60,350 nucleotides of DNA, from assembly GCA_900547305.1 (NCBI GenBank), contig URGH01000003.1:1-60350 (forward strand), given 5' to 3'. The notes under the pieces were generated by a model. The model had not been told where the DNA came from. It saw only the letters and a list, made by a program, of their open reading frames with translations, and did no database searches. Of this stretch, positions 37,301 through 44,362 are shown piece after piece; position 1 is the first letter of the stretch; every line of letters begins with the position of its first letter. Origin of the DNA: an uncultured Oscillospiraceae bacterium. GTDB lineage: Bacteria > Bacillota > Clostridia > Oscillospirales > Acutalibacteraceae. The position numbers and the translations under genes are program-made.

Positions 37301-37401
37301 GGTACGGACCAAATTACTGGCGGACTACGGGCGACAATTGGAGCGATTCATATATTTTAAAGCCTACGGGAATATTGAGCAAGCCTGCAATACGCGAATA
37401 A
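34348..37401 (+). CDS. GH106-like alpha-L-rhamnosidase
   Basis: The protein has 1017 residues and no signal peptide. The N-terminal third carries the pattern familiar from GH106 alpha-L-rhamnosidases: GTPFWSWNGKLKREALTEQI, FGGFHAHSRTGL, and LYDEDRWPSGYAGG near residues 92-106. These enzymes release terminal L-rhamnose. The protein continues with a long barrel and C-terminal beta domains (LWLRFVIDSKIEVDNALIAL, a galactose-binding-like region), giving the expected length of about 1000 residues. It is the last gene of the plus-strand locus and the strongest clue that the substrate contains rhamnose. Being cytoplasmic, it should act on imported fragments. Confidence 0.75.
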   Translation: MLYQRKSEERLDSELFKNPTREYRGTPFWSWNGKLKREALTEQIKVFKEMGFGGFHAHSRTGLDTEYLGAEFMDCIRHCTGISEKEGMLTWLYDEDRWPSGYAGGLLTKDPKHRARFLCFTSSAMENSVGFEEAYITGKPYLLGAYDIILKDGFMESYKKIAADGKAEGLKKYAYVCTPENDPWFNNQTYSNTLSRDTIKEFVKLTHEKYKQAAGDKFSTVIPAIFIDEPQFTRKLALDTAQSDKAGILPWSMDLEETFFKACGCRISDRIPELFLEKRDSVSTVRYNYHNHTAERFAEALADVCGDWCEQNGIMLTGHMADEDTLRGQNNYSGDAMRGFRSFQMPGMDMLCNKVFFTTAKQAQSAAHQYGREGVLSELYGVTNWDFDFRGHKFQGDWQAAMGITVRVPHLSMMTMAGEAKRDYPASISYQSPWYKEYGYIEDHFARINTALVRGEPLVDVAVVHPIESYWLYFGTNDLTLKRRNELDGMFGTLSKWLVGNLIDYDYINEALLTTQDVETGDRLKVGSISYKTVIVAGCDTIRSSTLKILKDFSSKGGNVIFAGHKPIYIDAEKAADEYLASAEEIPFEENAVIKSVEEVRRVDILNSDGNRTDNLVHCFRKDGKFRWLFVAHSKEPDNKDALNPQNITVKLRGEYGAELYDTLSGEIYAVPVTVKNGFTEINRTVYSYDSLLLRLCPVSEAKTFEDVCVAQKKKTVKSADAVEYRLEEPNVLLLDYAEYKLDDEPWNPKEEILRLDNSCRKKLSYPLRYERLEQPWAVEKEKVTHRLWLRFVIDSKIEVDNALIALENAETAEIYFNGTAVKSEVCGFYVDKDIKTVNLPTVSPGENELIIAMPYANHINVEYCYLLGDFGVEVVGEKAQIAAKQSLIKFGDITRQGLPFYGGNITYICDIETVCGEFEVNIPYYRGSVISVSVDGEKKGLIAFDPYRLKINTAAGRHRLEITLYGNRYNTFGGLHNSNKKDIWYGPNYWRTTGDNWSDSYILKPTGILSKPAIRE

Positions 37402-37416
37402 AAAATACGGCTGTCT

Positions 37417-37494
37417 GAGCGTGTCGACTTTTTCGACACGCTCCCCACCGGGAATGCCGTTCGCTCGAAAATCACGGATTTTCGGACTGCACTC
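37417..37494 (+). repeat. Dispersed intergenic repeat R1, copy 1 (with 11-bp hairpin)
   Basis: This 78-base unit starts with a perfect hairpin (GAGCGTGTCGA, short loop, complement) at 37417-37443, 15 bases after the rhamnosidase stop. A 45-base block at 37450-37494 (starting GGGAATGCCGTTCGCTCG) follows, containing an inner 8-bp stem CGAAAATC/GATTTTCG. A second copy is at 60254-60329; the 45-base blocks match at 43 of 45 positions. The hairpin is not followed by a T run but could still end the long upstream transcript. Confidence 0.75.
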
Positions 37495-37602
37495 CTTACT
37501 CTTGCGGTGCTCGGCGAAAAACTTCCTTGGAGCGTCGTTTTTCTGCCGACCGCGGCGCCATAACCACCACAGTCCCCCCCGAAAACCGCATTATAAGCGG
37601 TT

Positions 37603-37649
37603 TTTCGCTTATAATGTGTTTTTCCGCCGCACCTGTCGCCGGAAAAACG
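37603..37649 (+). repeat. Dispersed intergenic repeat R2, copy 1
   Basis: This 47-base block starts TTTCGCTTATAATGTG and contains the imperfect palindrome CCGCC...GGCGG-like TTTTTCCGCC/GGAAAAA. It matches 58680-58726 at 41 of 47 positions in the same orientation. It lies in the non-coding gap between the rhamnosidase and AraC genes. The rest of this 327-base gap holds R1 and GC-rich hairpin-forming sequence; a possible ORF across it looks spurious. Confidence 0.65.
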
Positions 37650-37728
37650 AAAAATTCGGCGGAATTATTACGCTTGATTAATTGAATAACATGTTATATA
37701 CTTTTTTACATAGAAGGGGGAAGTAAAA

Positions 37729-38589
37729 TTGAAATTGATTGATATTTGTCCTTTTGTGCGTTTTTCATTGGAATTTTCATTCATTCCGAGCAAAAATTGC
37801 TTTACGGCGATAGATAACCGCCTTTTTTATGTAAGTCGGGGGAAAGGGGAAATTGTTATAAACGATACGGTTTACTCCTTCTCCGAGGGTACGCTCATGA
37901 TTTGGCCTGCGGGGTTTAAATATCAGTTTCTATGCGATGAGACAATAAGCCTGCTGTCTATAAATTTTGATTATTCGCAAAAATACTCGGATACCGATCA
38001 GAATATAAACCCCATTATGATAGGTCCCGATTACAAATTTGACGATTTGTTTTTTAAGGATGAAATTGAAGACTGCCCGATACTTAACAAAGAATTGATT
38101 ATGTACAATTCATCGGAATATTATAACGATTTGAAAAATATAGTATTTGAACGCAGCTTTCAGCAAATGTTTTACAGCGAATTTGCGGGAAATATTCTTA
38201 AAAAAATCATTTTAAAGGCAGTCCGCGCTGTTTCAACGCCGGAGATTTCATCCGCTATATTGCAGAAAATCAATATGGTTATGCGGTATATACAAAATAA
38301 CTATTCAAGAACCATAAGCAACCGCGAGCTTGCCGAGCTTGTGGGGTATCACCCGTATTACTTAGGCAGGGTGTGGCTGTCAACCCAGGGAATAACGCTG
38401 CACCAGTATGTTATTAATTACAGAATAACAATGGCGGAGCAGCTTTTAATTTCAACCAACGATTCCATTTCTTCCATAGCGCAGCAGGTGGGATTTTCAT
38501 GTACGGTTTCGTTTGACGATAACTTTAAAATCAGAAAAGGCGTAAGCCCGTCGGTTTTCAGAAAACAGCATCGGTCAATAAGAAACTGA
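37729..38589 (+). CDS. AraC-family transcriptional regulator
   Basis: The protein has 286 residues. The N-terminal cupin-like sensor domain contains LFYVSRGKGEIVINDTVYSF. The C-terminal double helix-turn-helix lies at about residues 185-280 (SRTISNRELAELVGYHPYYL, then SISSIAQQVGFSCTVSFDDN with KGVSPSVFRKQH), the usual AraC/XylS arrangement. The start is a TTG behind a strong GAAGGGGGAAG site. It is separated from the glycan locus by a 327-base gap with its own repeats and probably has its own promoter. Such regulators usually control a neighbouring sugar locus, so it is the likely activator of region 1. The ligand is unknown. Confidence 0.88.
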   Translation: MKLIDICPFVRFSLEFSFIPSKNCFTAIDNRLFYVSRGKGEIVINDTVYSFSEGTLMIWPAGFKYQFLCDETISLLSINFDYSQKYSDTDQNINPIMIGPDYKFDDLFFKDEIEDCPILNKELIMYNSSEYYNDLKNIVFERSFQQMFYSEFAGNILKKIILKAVRAVSTPEISSAILQKINMVMRYIQNNYSRTISNRELAELVGYHPYYLGRVWLSTQGITLHQYVINYRITMAEQLLISTNDSISSIAQQVGFSCTVSFDDNFKIRKGVSPSVFRKQHRSIRN

Positions 38590-38595
38590 CGGTGC

Positions 38596-39175
38596 TTACC
38601 GCGCGATTTCGGCGGCGGTTAAAACGCTCGGCAAGGAGTTTCTCAGAACCACGGAAATGTACTTTACCGCTTTTTCGGGGTTGTGACTTTCCTTATCAGT
38701 GAATTCATCAATCAACATTCCTGCGATAGCCTCGGTATAAAAATGGGCGAGAAACTCTTTGTACTGTTCCTCGGCATATATGCCGAGCTGCTGCTCGGTA
38801 TTACTGATAATATTTTTTATAATACCTATAAAATCAGAGTGAAAAAAGCGTTTCATCTCGTCGCGACCCATGCTGTCGTAAGCGCAGCATAAAAGGTGCT
38901 TATTGGTTTTTACATAGTCAAGAACAAAAAGCACCGCCTCGCGGTAATCCATAAGCAGATCAAACTGTTTTACAACCTCAATAGCTTCTTCCTCCAGCAT
39001 CCATTTAAGCAAAGCGTAAATATCTTCAAAATGATAATAAAAGGTTTTGCGTTTCACGCCGCAATCGGTAATAATTTCACTGACGGTAATCTTTGAAAGA
39101 GGTTTTTCTCCATAAATCTTTTTAAAGATGCCGCCAGTGTTTTTTTGTGTTCAGACTTGTAACCTCGTGTTTCAT
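38596..39175 (-). pseudogene. TetR-family regulator (DhaS-like), frameshifted N-terminus
   Basis: The ATG at 39175 has a good GGAGCGG site, but its frame stops after 17 codons. Other frames supply the expected helix-turn-helix sequence: KKTLAASLKRFMEK, then PLSKITVSEIITDCGVKRKT and FYYHFEDIYALLKWM. This continues intact to the stop at 38596. At least one and probably two single-base changes are needed, one early (near GAGGTTACAAG) and one at an A5 run in GAGAAAAACC. The C-terminal 150 residues are a normal TetR ligand domain. It is divergent from the MMPL locus it presumably once repressed. Sequencing error at homopolymers is possible, but the neighbouring genes are broken too. Confidence 0.75.
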
Positions 39176-39198
39176 AATTTTTCCGCTCCTTTTAATTC

Positions 39199-39227
39199 AT
39201 TATACACTTGACCGGTAAATTATCCAA
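39199..39227 (-). promoter_or_regulatory. Sigma-A-type promoter of the TetR gene with overlapping operator-like motif
   Basis: On the minus strand TTGGAT (39222-39227), a 17-base spacer and TATAAT (39199-39204) form a near-consensus promoter. The spacer contains TTTACCGGTCAA. Its complement TTGACCGG at 39208 is related to TTTGACGG at 39297 and TTTGACCG at 39327 on the plus strand, suggesting autoregulatory operator sites across the 219-base divergent gap. Confidence 0.6.
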
Positions 39228-39394
39228 CGGTCATATACCGGATATTTGTCCGTAAAATTCAAAACAGAATTTCATTTGCCCCACAATCAGCACCGATTTG
39301 ACGGTTTTTTACCCGAAATGCCCCTGTTTGACCGTTTTATTTACCGCGCCGCTTTATTATACTGGTTAGCGAAATAAAGGAAAGGAGCGGAAAT

Positions 39395-39711
39395 ATGAGC
39401 GAAAAAAATACCGCGTTTGTTTATCGGCGCCGCTCGGCAGGCGTATGGGAACAATGGTTATTAAAGAAACAGGCGGCAGGGTAGAGGGTCGGCTGGAGGT
39501 TATGAACCGAAAAAATTCATTTTCCGGCAGGTTATCTGCTGACGGAACACTGACTATTTCGGGCACTGTTAAAACGCTTATAAGCACCGTGTATTACACG
39601 GCTGCGGGAACGGTAAGCGGCAGCAAAATACTGTTGAATTTAAAAACGGCGCCGGGCGCATATTATCCGGTCTCCGGGGAGGAGTTTAATACTGATGACG
39701 AAATTTTATAA
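39395..39711 (+). pseudogene. Small beta-rich protein upstream of MMPL, frameshifted
   Basis: An ATG at 39395 with an AAAGGAGCGG site opens a frame that ends early. Shifting by one base in the A7 run at 39402-39408 joins it to a frame reading KKYRVCLSAPLGRRMGTMVI and on through GRLEVMNRKNSFSGRLSADG to 39711. The product would be a roughly 105-residue protein. It overlaps the MMPL gene start by 17 bases, as expected for an operon. I do not recognise the family with certainty; small proteins of this type accompany TetR-MMPL loci in Clostridia. Confidence 0.55.
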
Positions 39712-41278
39712 ACACATTGTGAGTCACCGAAAAGTAATTATTGCAGTATTTCTTATTTTATTTGCCGTTTGTGCTTTTTGCGCTTATACTCACCACCACC
39801 TCGTTTGCAGAGCCGTTTTTGGTGCTCGAGGGCTTGAAATTGCAATTATAATAAATGCAGGTAGCAACCTTATGTTCGGCGAAATTTCCTTTGTAACCAA
39901 TGCGGCGGGGAATATTTTACAGCTTGCGGTATCGCTTGACTATTCGGTTTTCCTGCTGCACCGCTTTGCGGAGTGCCGGCAAACGGCCGATAACCCCGAA
40001 GACGCTATGGTGCAGGCGCTTACCATGTCTACAAGCTCAATTTTATCAAGCGGGCTTACAACCGTTATCGGCTTTTTGGCGCTCTGCTTAATGCAGTTCA
40101 GAATAGGCCCCGATTTAGGGCTTGCCTTGGCAAAGGGCGTGGCAATAAGCCTTATTACCGTTTTTGTTTTTATGCCCGCCTTGATACTTAGCACCTATAA
40201 GCTGATAGATAAAACGCAGCACCGCTCGTTTATGCCCTCGTTTAAGGGCTTCGGCAAATTCGTAAGCCGTGTAATGATACCATTTGTAATTATATTTGCA
40301 ATTTTAATTGTGCCCTGCTATTTAGCCTCAAGTGCGAACAGCTTTTATTACGGCGCCTCGCCCATTTTCGGCAGCGCCACGTAGCTTGAGGCGGACACCG
40401 AAAAAATAGAAAATGCTTTCGGCAAACGCGATACCTATGTGCTTATGGTGCCGAAAAACAGCACTGCAACGCAGGCGGAATTATCGGGCGAACTGCACGG
40501 TATTCCGCAGATTAAAAGTATTCTTTCATATGTTGATACAGTGGGCGAGGTAATACCCGAGCAGTATTTGGACAGCGGCACGCTTTCTAAGCTGAACAGC
40601 GAAAAATACACCCGAATGGTTTTAACGGTTGACGCCGCTTATGAGGGTGATGAGACCTTTTCGCTGGTGGAAAATATTCGCAAAACGGCGGAAAAATATT
40701 ACCCCGGCGAGTGGTACCTTGCGGGCGAGGGCGTATCTACCTATGACCTTATGGATACCGCAACCGCCGATATGGCAAAGGTAAATTTGGTGGCTATAGG
40801 CGCGGTATTCGTTGTGCTGCTGTTTACAATGAAATCGTTTGTTTTGCCTATAATTCTTGTGCTTTCAATCGAAACCGCTATTTGGATAAACCTTTCCATA
40901 CCGTATTTCAGCAATCAGGCTATTTTCTACATTGCTTACCTTATTATAAGCTCAATTCAGCTGGGCGCCACGGTAGATTATGCTATACTCTTTACCGACA
41001 GATACAGAGAAATGCGCCAAACCTACGCCAAACGCGACGCAATAATTCAAACCGTCTCGGCGGTGGCTGTTTCAATTTTAACCTCGGCAAGCGTTTTAAC
41101 CGCAGTCGGCTTTTTGCTCGGTGCGTTTTCAACCCACGGGCTGCTCTCGCAGCTGGGGTATTTTCTCGGTAAAGGCACGCTTTGCTCGCTTGCAATAGTG
41201 CTGTTTGTATTGCCGGGTCTGCTGTATTTATGTAATAAAAATATCGTTAAAAAATCTAAGGAGGCTGTTTCACAATGA
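39695..41278 (+). pseudogene. MMPL-family (RND-type) transporter, degraded
   Basis: The start MTKFYKHIVSHRKVIIAVFL is a normal MMPL N-terminal helix. The sequence then jumps almost directly into helix 2 onward (FGEISFVTNAAGNILQLAVS, LDYSVFLLHRF). The first extracellular domain, normally 150-200 residues, seems deleted, and the junction near 39780-39850 is also out of frame: LTTTSFAEPFLVL is readable in another frame. An in-frame TAG at 40382-40384 splits the gene. After it the same frame continues through the second half (SIQLGATVDYAILFTDRYRE) to 41278. MMPL proteins export lipids or hydrophobic compounds. Three kinds of lesion make this a pseudogene. Confidence 0.82.
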
Positions 41279-42643
41279 AATACATTAAAAAAATTACCGC
41301 GGCGGCATTATCCGTATTGCTTTTAGGCTCTTTGGCGGCTCCGGTAATATTACCGATTACGGCGACTACACCGCCGTTAAAATGCTTAACACGACCGATA
41401 AAGTTACACAAAGCGGCGATAAAATAACCTTAACGTCTGCCGCCGATAAGGTTTACTACCAGGGAACGCTGAAAAAACCGCTATACCGTGGAATATCTCG
41501 GTTCGCTACTTTTTGGACGGTAAGGAGTATTCCGCTAAGGATATTGCGGGAAAAAGCGGCGCGCTGGAAATTCGCTTTTCGGTTAGTAAAAATGAAAACT
41601 GCAAGGGCAGCTTTTATGATGATTATGCTTTGCAGGCTTCTTTTACGCTTAATACCGACCTTTGCAAAAATATTGTAAGCAGCGGCGCAACGGCTGCAAA
41701 CGTGGGCAGCAATAAGCAGCTTACCTACACTGTGCTGCCGGGCAAGGGCATTGAAACGGTTATTAAAGCCGATGTTACGAATTTTGAAATGGACGCGGTT
41801 GCTATAAACGGCGTTAAAGAGGTGCGCGACGGAACAGGCAAATTGAGCAGCGCCGCCGAAACACTTAACGGCAAGGTGGGCGAGCTTAACTCGGGCGTTG
41901 CCGCTCTTATAGGCGGTGCGGGCGAGCTTTATTCGGGTCTTACCCGATATTACGGCAAAAAACGGCCAGCTTACCGCCGCGGCTTACACGGCGTATGAGG
42001 GGCTTTGCACCGCGGCTGCTGCGGCGCTGAACAGTCAGCTGGAAGCTAACGGTATGGCTGCCGTTACGCTCACCCCGCCAACTATTCGGCAGTGCTTATG
42101 GAGCTGCTTAAAAAAATGAATGCCGATACAGCGCACAAGGCGGCGTATCAAACAGTATTACAGCAGATTTCGGGACTAAAGGAACAGCTTGACAGCTACG
42201 GCGAATTTTATCAGGGACTTCTTGATTACACAGGCGCCGTAAGCAATGCCGCACAGGGGGCAAAAGAATTAAAGCTGAATATGGACGCGCTGTATACCAA
42301 CACAGGCAAGCTGAAAATATCGGTAGGGGAAATGACCGGCGCCGTAGGCAAGCTGTACGGCGGAACAAAGGAGCTTGCAAACGGCACGGCAGAATTCAGT
42401 AACAAAACCTCCAATATAGATGAACAGATAAGCGATGAAATTGATAATATGATTTCTTCGGTTACGGGTAATAATGCTGAAACAGTATCGTTCATTTCCG
42501 AAAAGAATACCAGTGTCGGCTCTGTTCAGTTCGCAATTAAAACGGCGGCGGTTGAAAAAGCCGAGACTGAGGTAAGCAGCGCCGTAAAAGAAACAAAGCT
42601 TACCTTCTGGCAAAAGCTGCTGCGCCTGTTCGGGTTATATTGA
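41275..42643 (+). pseudogene. Secreted heptad-repeat (YhgE/Pip-like) protein, multiply frameshifted
   Basis: The gene starts in the ATGA overlap with the MMPL gene, with a signal peptide MKYIKKITAAALSVLLLGSL. The frame must change near 41340, near 41480, at an A6 run 41957-41962 and at a C4 run near 42073-42076 to read through. The restored product contains leucine/glycine heptads (DGTGKLSSAAETLNGKVGEL, GGTKELANGTAEFSNKTSNI), the signature seen in YhgE/Pip-type proteins that accompany MMPL exporters. It ends FWQKLLRLFGLY without the usual large membrane domain. It is the third member of the decayed operon. Confidence 0.75.
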
Positions 42644-42675
42644 TTGTTTTGCCTGAGAGTTAAGAGGTAAAAAGT

Positions 42676-42709
42676 AAAAATCCCATTCACAAAAGTGAAC
42701 GGGATTTTT
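42676..42709. terminator. Bidirectional intrinsic terminator
   Basis: AAAAATCCCATTCAC and GTGAACGGGATTTTT form a 15-bp stem (one mismatch-type pair) on an AAAA loop. T tracts are read on both strands. It lies between the decayed plus-strand operon and the 3' end of the minus-strand tRNA gene and would serve both. Confidence 0.88.
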
Positions 42710-42785
42710 GGTGGGGACTGGCGGGCTCGAACCGCCGACCTCCTGCGTGTGAAGCAGGCACTCTGACCAGCTGAGCTAAACCCCC
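42709..42785 (-). tRNA. tRNA-Val (anticodon CAC)
   Basis: The minus strand folds as a complete tRNA. The acceptor stem GGGGGTT pairs with AGTCCCC (two G-U pairs), the D arm starts GCTCAGCTGG, the anticodon stem CCTGC/GCAGG encloses loop TTCACAC, and the T arm contains GGTTCGAGCCC. The anticodon CAC reads GTG valine codons. The 3' CCA is encoded. A terminator follows immediately. Confidence 0.95.
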
Positions 42786-42796
42786 GATTAAATACT

Positions 42797-42824
42797 ATTT
42801 TACCATATTTTTTTAAAATTTCAA
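42797..42824 (-). promoter_or_regulatory. Promoter of tRNA-Val
   Basis: On the minus strand TTGAAA (42819-42824), 16 bases and TAAAAT (42797-42802) lie about 12 bases upstream of the mature tRNA 5' end, in an AT-rich context. Spacing and position suit a sigma-A promoter. Confidence 0.6.
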
Positions 42825-42929
42825 TACCCAATTTTAAATTTCGGGGGGTACTTTTTATAAATATGTTGATTAAAATACAAATCGGGGGTATAATTAATTT
42901 TCGCGGGCATTATAGTATAGGATTAATTT

Positions 42930-43226
42930 TTATTCATAATCTTCAATTGCCTGCACCGCTTCTTCGCGGGTGGGGAAAGCAATTCCGTTTTCCAGAATGC
43001 GCTTATCCTCCTCGGGTAATTCTTCAAGGCTTATTTCACCGAACACGGCGTTTACTTTTCCGTCATTATAAAGCGCCACGGAATTTCCGTAGGCTTTAAG
43101 CACCCAACCCGACGGCTCGTAATTCCTGTTTTCCGCCGCCAGCCCTATTACAATCAATATTATTACCGCCGTGGCGGTAAGTACCGCTGCCGTTATTAAA
43201 AAATTACGGCGTTTTTTCGTTTCCAT
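42930..43226 (-). CDS. Small membrane-anchored protein with BofC-C-terminal-like domain
   Basis: The protein has 98 residues. A positively charged N-terminus (METKKRRN) is followed by one transmembrane helix (LITAAVLTATAVIILIVIGL). The outer domain reads WVLKAYGNSVALYNDGKVNA and ends LPEEDKRILENGIAF...AIEDYE. This matches the common Firmicute pattern of a GN-VA-Y strand, an LP-xD-xxL-xxGI segment and a terminal EDY, as in BofC-like C-terminal domains. Such proteins are often linked to sporulation or envelope processes but without known activity. It stands alone, with its own GAAGGTGG site. Confidence 0.6.
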   Translation of the reverse strand: METKKRRNFLITAAVLTATAVIILIVIGLAAENRNYEPSGWVLKAYGNSVALYNDGKVNAVFGEISLEELPEEDKRILENGIAFPTREEAVQAIEDYE

Positions 43227-43299
43227 AATCCACCTTCTTTTATATGTATTTTTGCCCTTATTTTTCCTTTATATTCATTTTCGGGGGGTGCAGCCTTAA

Positions 43300-44247
43300 A
43301 TGGTTGCGGCTTTTATAATTTTATTTTTAATTTTGCTTATTATCGCGGCGGCTTATTTTTGCTACCGTTTGGCGTTTTCTGTGCCGAAGCAGAGCAGGGA
43401 GTCGCTTTTTGAAATGCCCGATACCGAGCAATACGCGCCTTATAGGGACGCCGCACGGCAGATGATAAGCGAGGCGCTTGAAATTCCGTATAAAGAGGTC
43501 ACCGTTACATCATATGACGGTCTGCGCCTTTTCGGGAAATGTTATTTTGCAAATAAAGGCGCGCCGTGGCTTATAATGATGCACGGGTACAGAAGCGGTG
43601 CTGAAAGGGATTTCTGCGGCGGGCTTAAATTCGGAATTGAAGCGGGGTTCAACGTGCTGCTTGTTGACCAGCGCGCCCACGGAAAAAGCGAGGGCAAATG
43701 CCTTACTTTCGGTATAAAGGAAAGGCGCGACTGCCTCTCCTGGGTGAATTACGTTGCGTCAAGGGCGGGCAAGAACTGCGAAATTGTGCTTTACGGTATG
43801 TCGATGGGAGCGGCTACCGTGCTTATGGCGGCGGGGCTTGATTTGCCGCGAAACGTGGTGGGCATAGTGGCGGATTGCGGTTACAGCTCGCCAAAGGCAA
43901 TAATTAAAAAGGTCATTTGCGAAATGCATTATCCTGTTTTCCCCACATATTTTTTGGTAAGACTCGGTGGTATGCTTTTCGGCGGCTTTGATATTGAGGA
44001 AACATCTGCCGCGGCGGCTATGGATGGGTGCAATATTCCCGTTCTTTTTATCCACGGCGAGGACGACCGCTTTGTGCCCTGCGATATGGGCAGGGAAAAC
44101 CATAAGCGCTGCCGTTCGGCGGGCAAAAAAATACTTACCGTGCCTGCCGCGGGGCACGGTATGAGCTATATGACGGATAAAAAAGCATACCTCGGCGCGG
44201 TCACGGAATTTTTAAAAGCCGTTTTAAAAAATGGTTTACAAAATTAG
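43300..44247 (+). CDS. Membrane-anchored alpha/beta hydrolase
   Basis: The protein has 315 residues. An N-terminal hydrophobic helix (VAAFIILFLILLIIAAAYFC) anchors it. The hydrolase core shows the oxyanion strand LIMMHGYRSGAERD, LLVDQRAHGKSEGK, the nucleophile elbow YGMSMGAA, the acidic FIHGEDDRFVP and the catalytic His in PAAGHGMSY. It belongs with the BAAT/prolyl-peptidase-like serine hydrolases of Clostridia, probably an esterase. It is monocistronic, followed by the ABC exporter with a separate promoter. Confidence 0.85.
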   Translation: MVAAFIILFLILLIIAAAYFCYRLAFSVPKQSRESLFEMPDTEQYAPYRDAARQMISEALEIPYKEVTVTSYDGLRLFGKCYFANKGAPWLIMMHGYRSGAERDFCGGLKFGIEAGFNVLLVDQRAHGKSEGKCLTFGIKERRDCLSWVNYVASRAGKNCEIVLYGMSMGAATVLMAAGLDLPRNVVGIVADCGYSSPKAIIKKVICEMHYPVFPTYFLVRLGGMLFGGFDIEETSAAAAMDGCNIPVLFIHGEDDRFVPCDMGRENHKRCRSAGKKILTVPAAGHGMSYMTDKKAYLGAVTEFLKAVLKNGLQN

Positions 44248-44293
44248 CCTTATTCCGAAATAGCTTAAAATTAACAGCTTTTCAAAAAAAGTA

Positions 44294-44321
44294 TTGACTT
44301 CATTTTTATTTGTGGTAATAT
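44294..44321 (+). promoter_or_regulatory. Sigma-A promoter of the ABC exporter
   Basis: TTGACT (44294-44299), a 16-base spacer and TAATAT (44316-44321) closely fit the sigma-A consensus. It lies 42-69 bases before the ATG at 44363. The TTG of the -35 box happens to be in frame with the gene, so an automatic start there would be wrong. Confidence 0.78.
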
Positions 44322-44362
44322 GTGTACACCCAATAATAAAAAATATAAATGGGGTGTCTGCT

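Noticed and set aside
37421..37681. 86-codon plus-strand frame after the rhamnosidase gene
   Set aside because: It runs through two dispersed repeats and hairpins, has no ribosome-binding site and an Arg/Pro-rich random composition.
44294..44362. Upstream TTG start for the ABC exporter
   Set aside because: The TTG is part of the -35 box TTGACT; the ATG at 44363 has its own ribosome-binding site.
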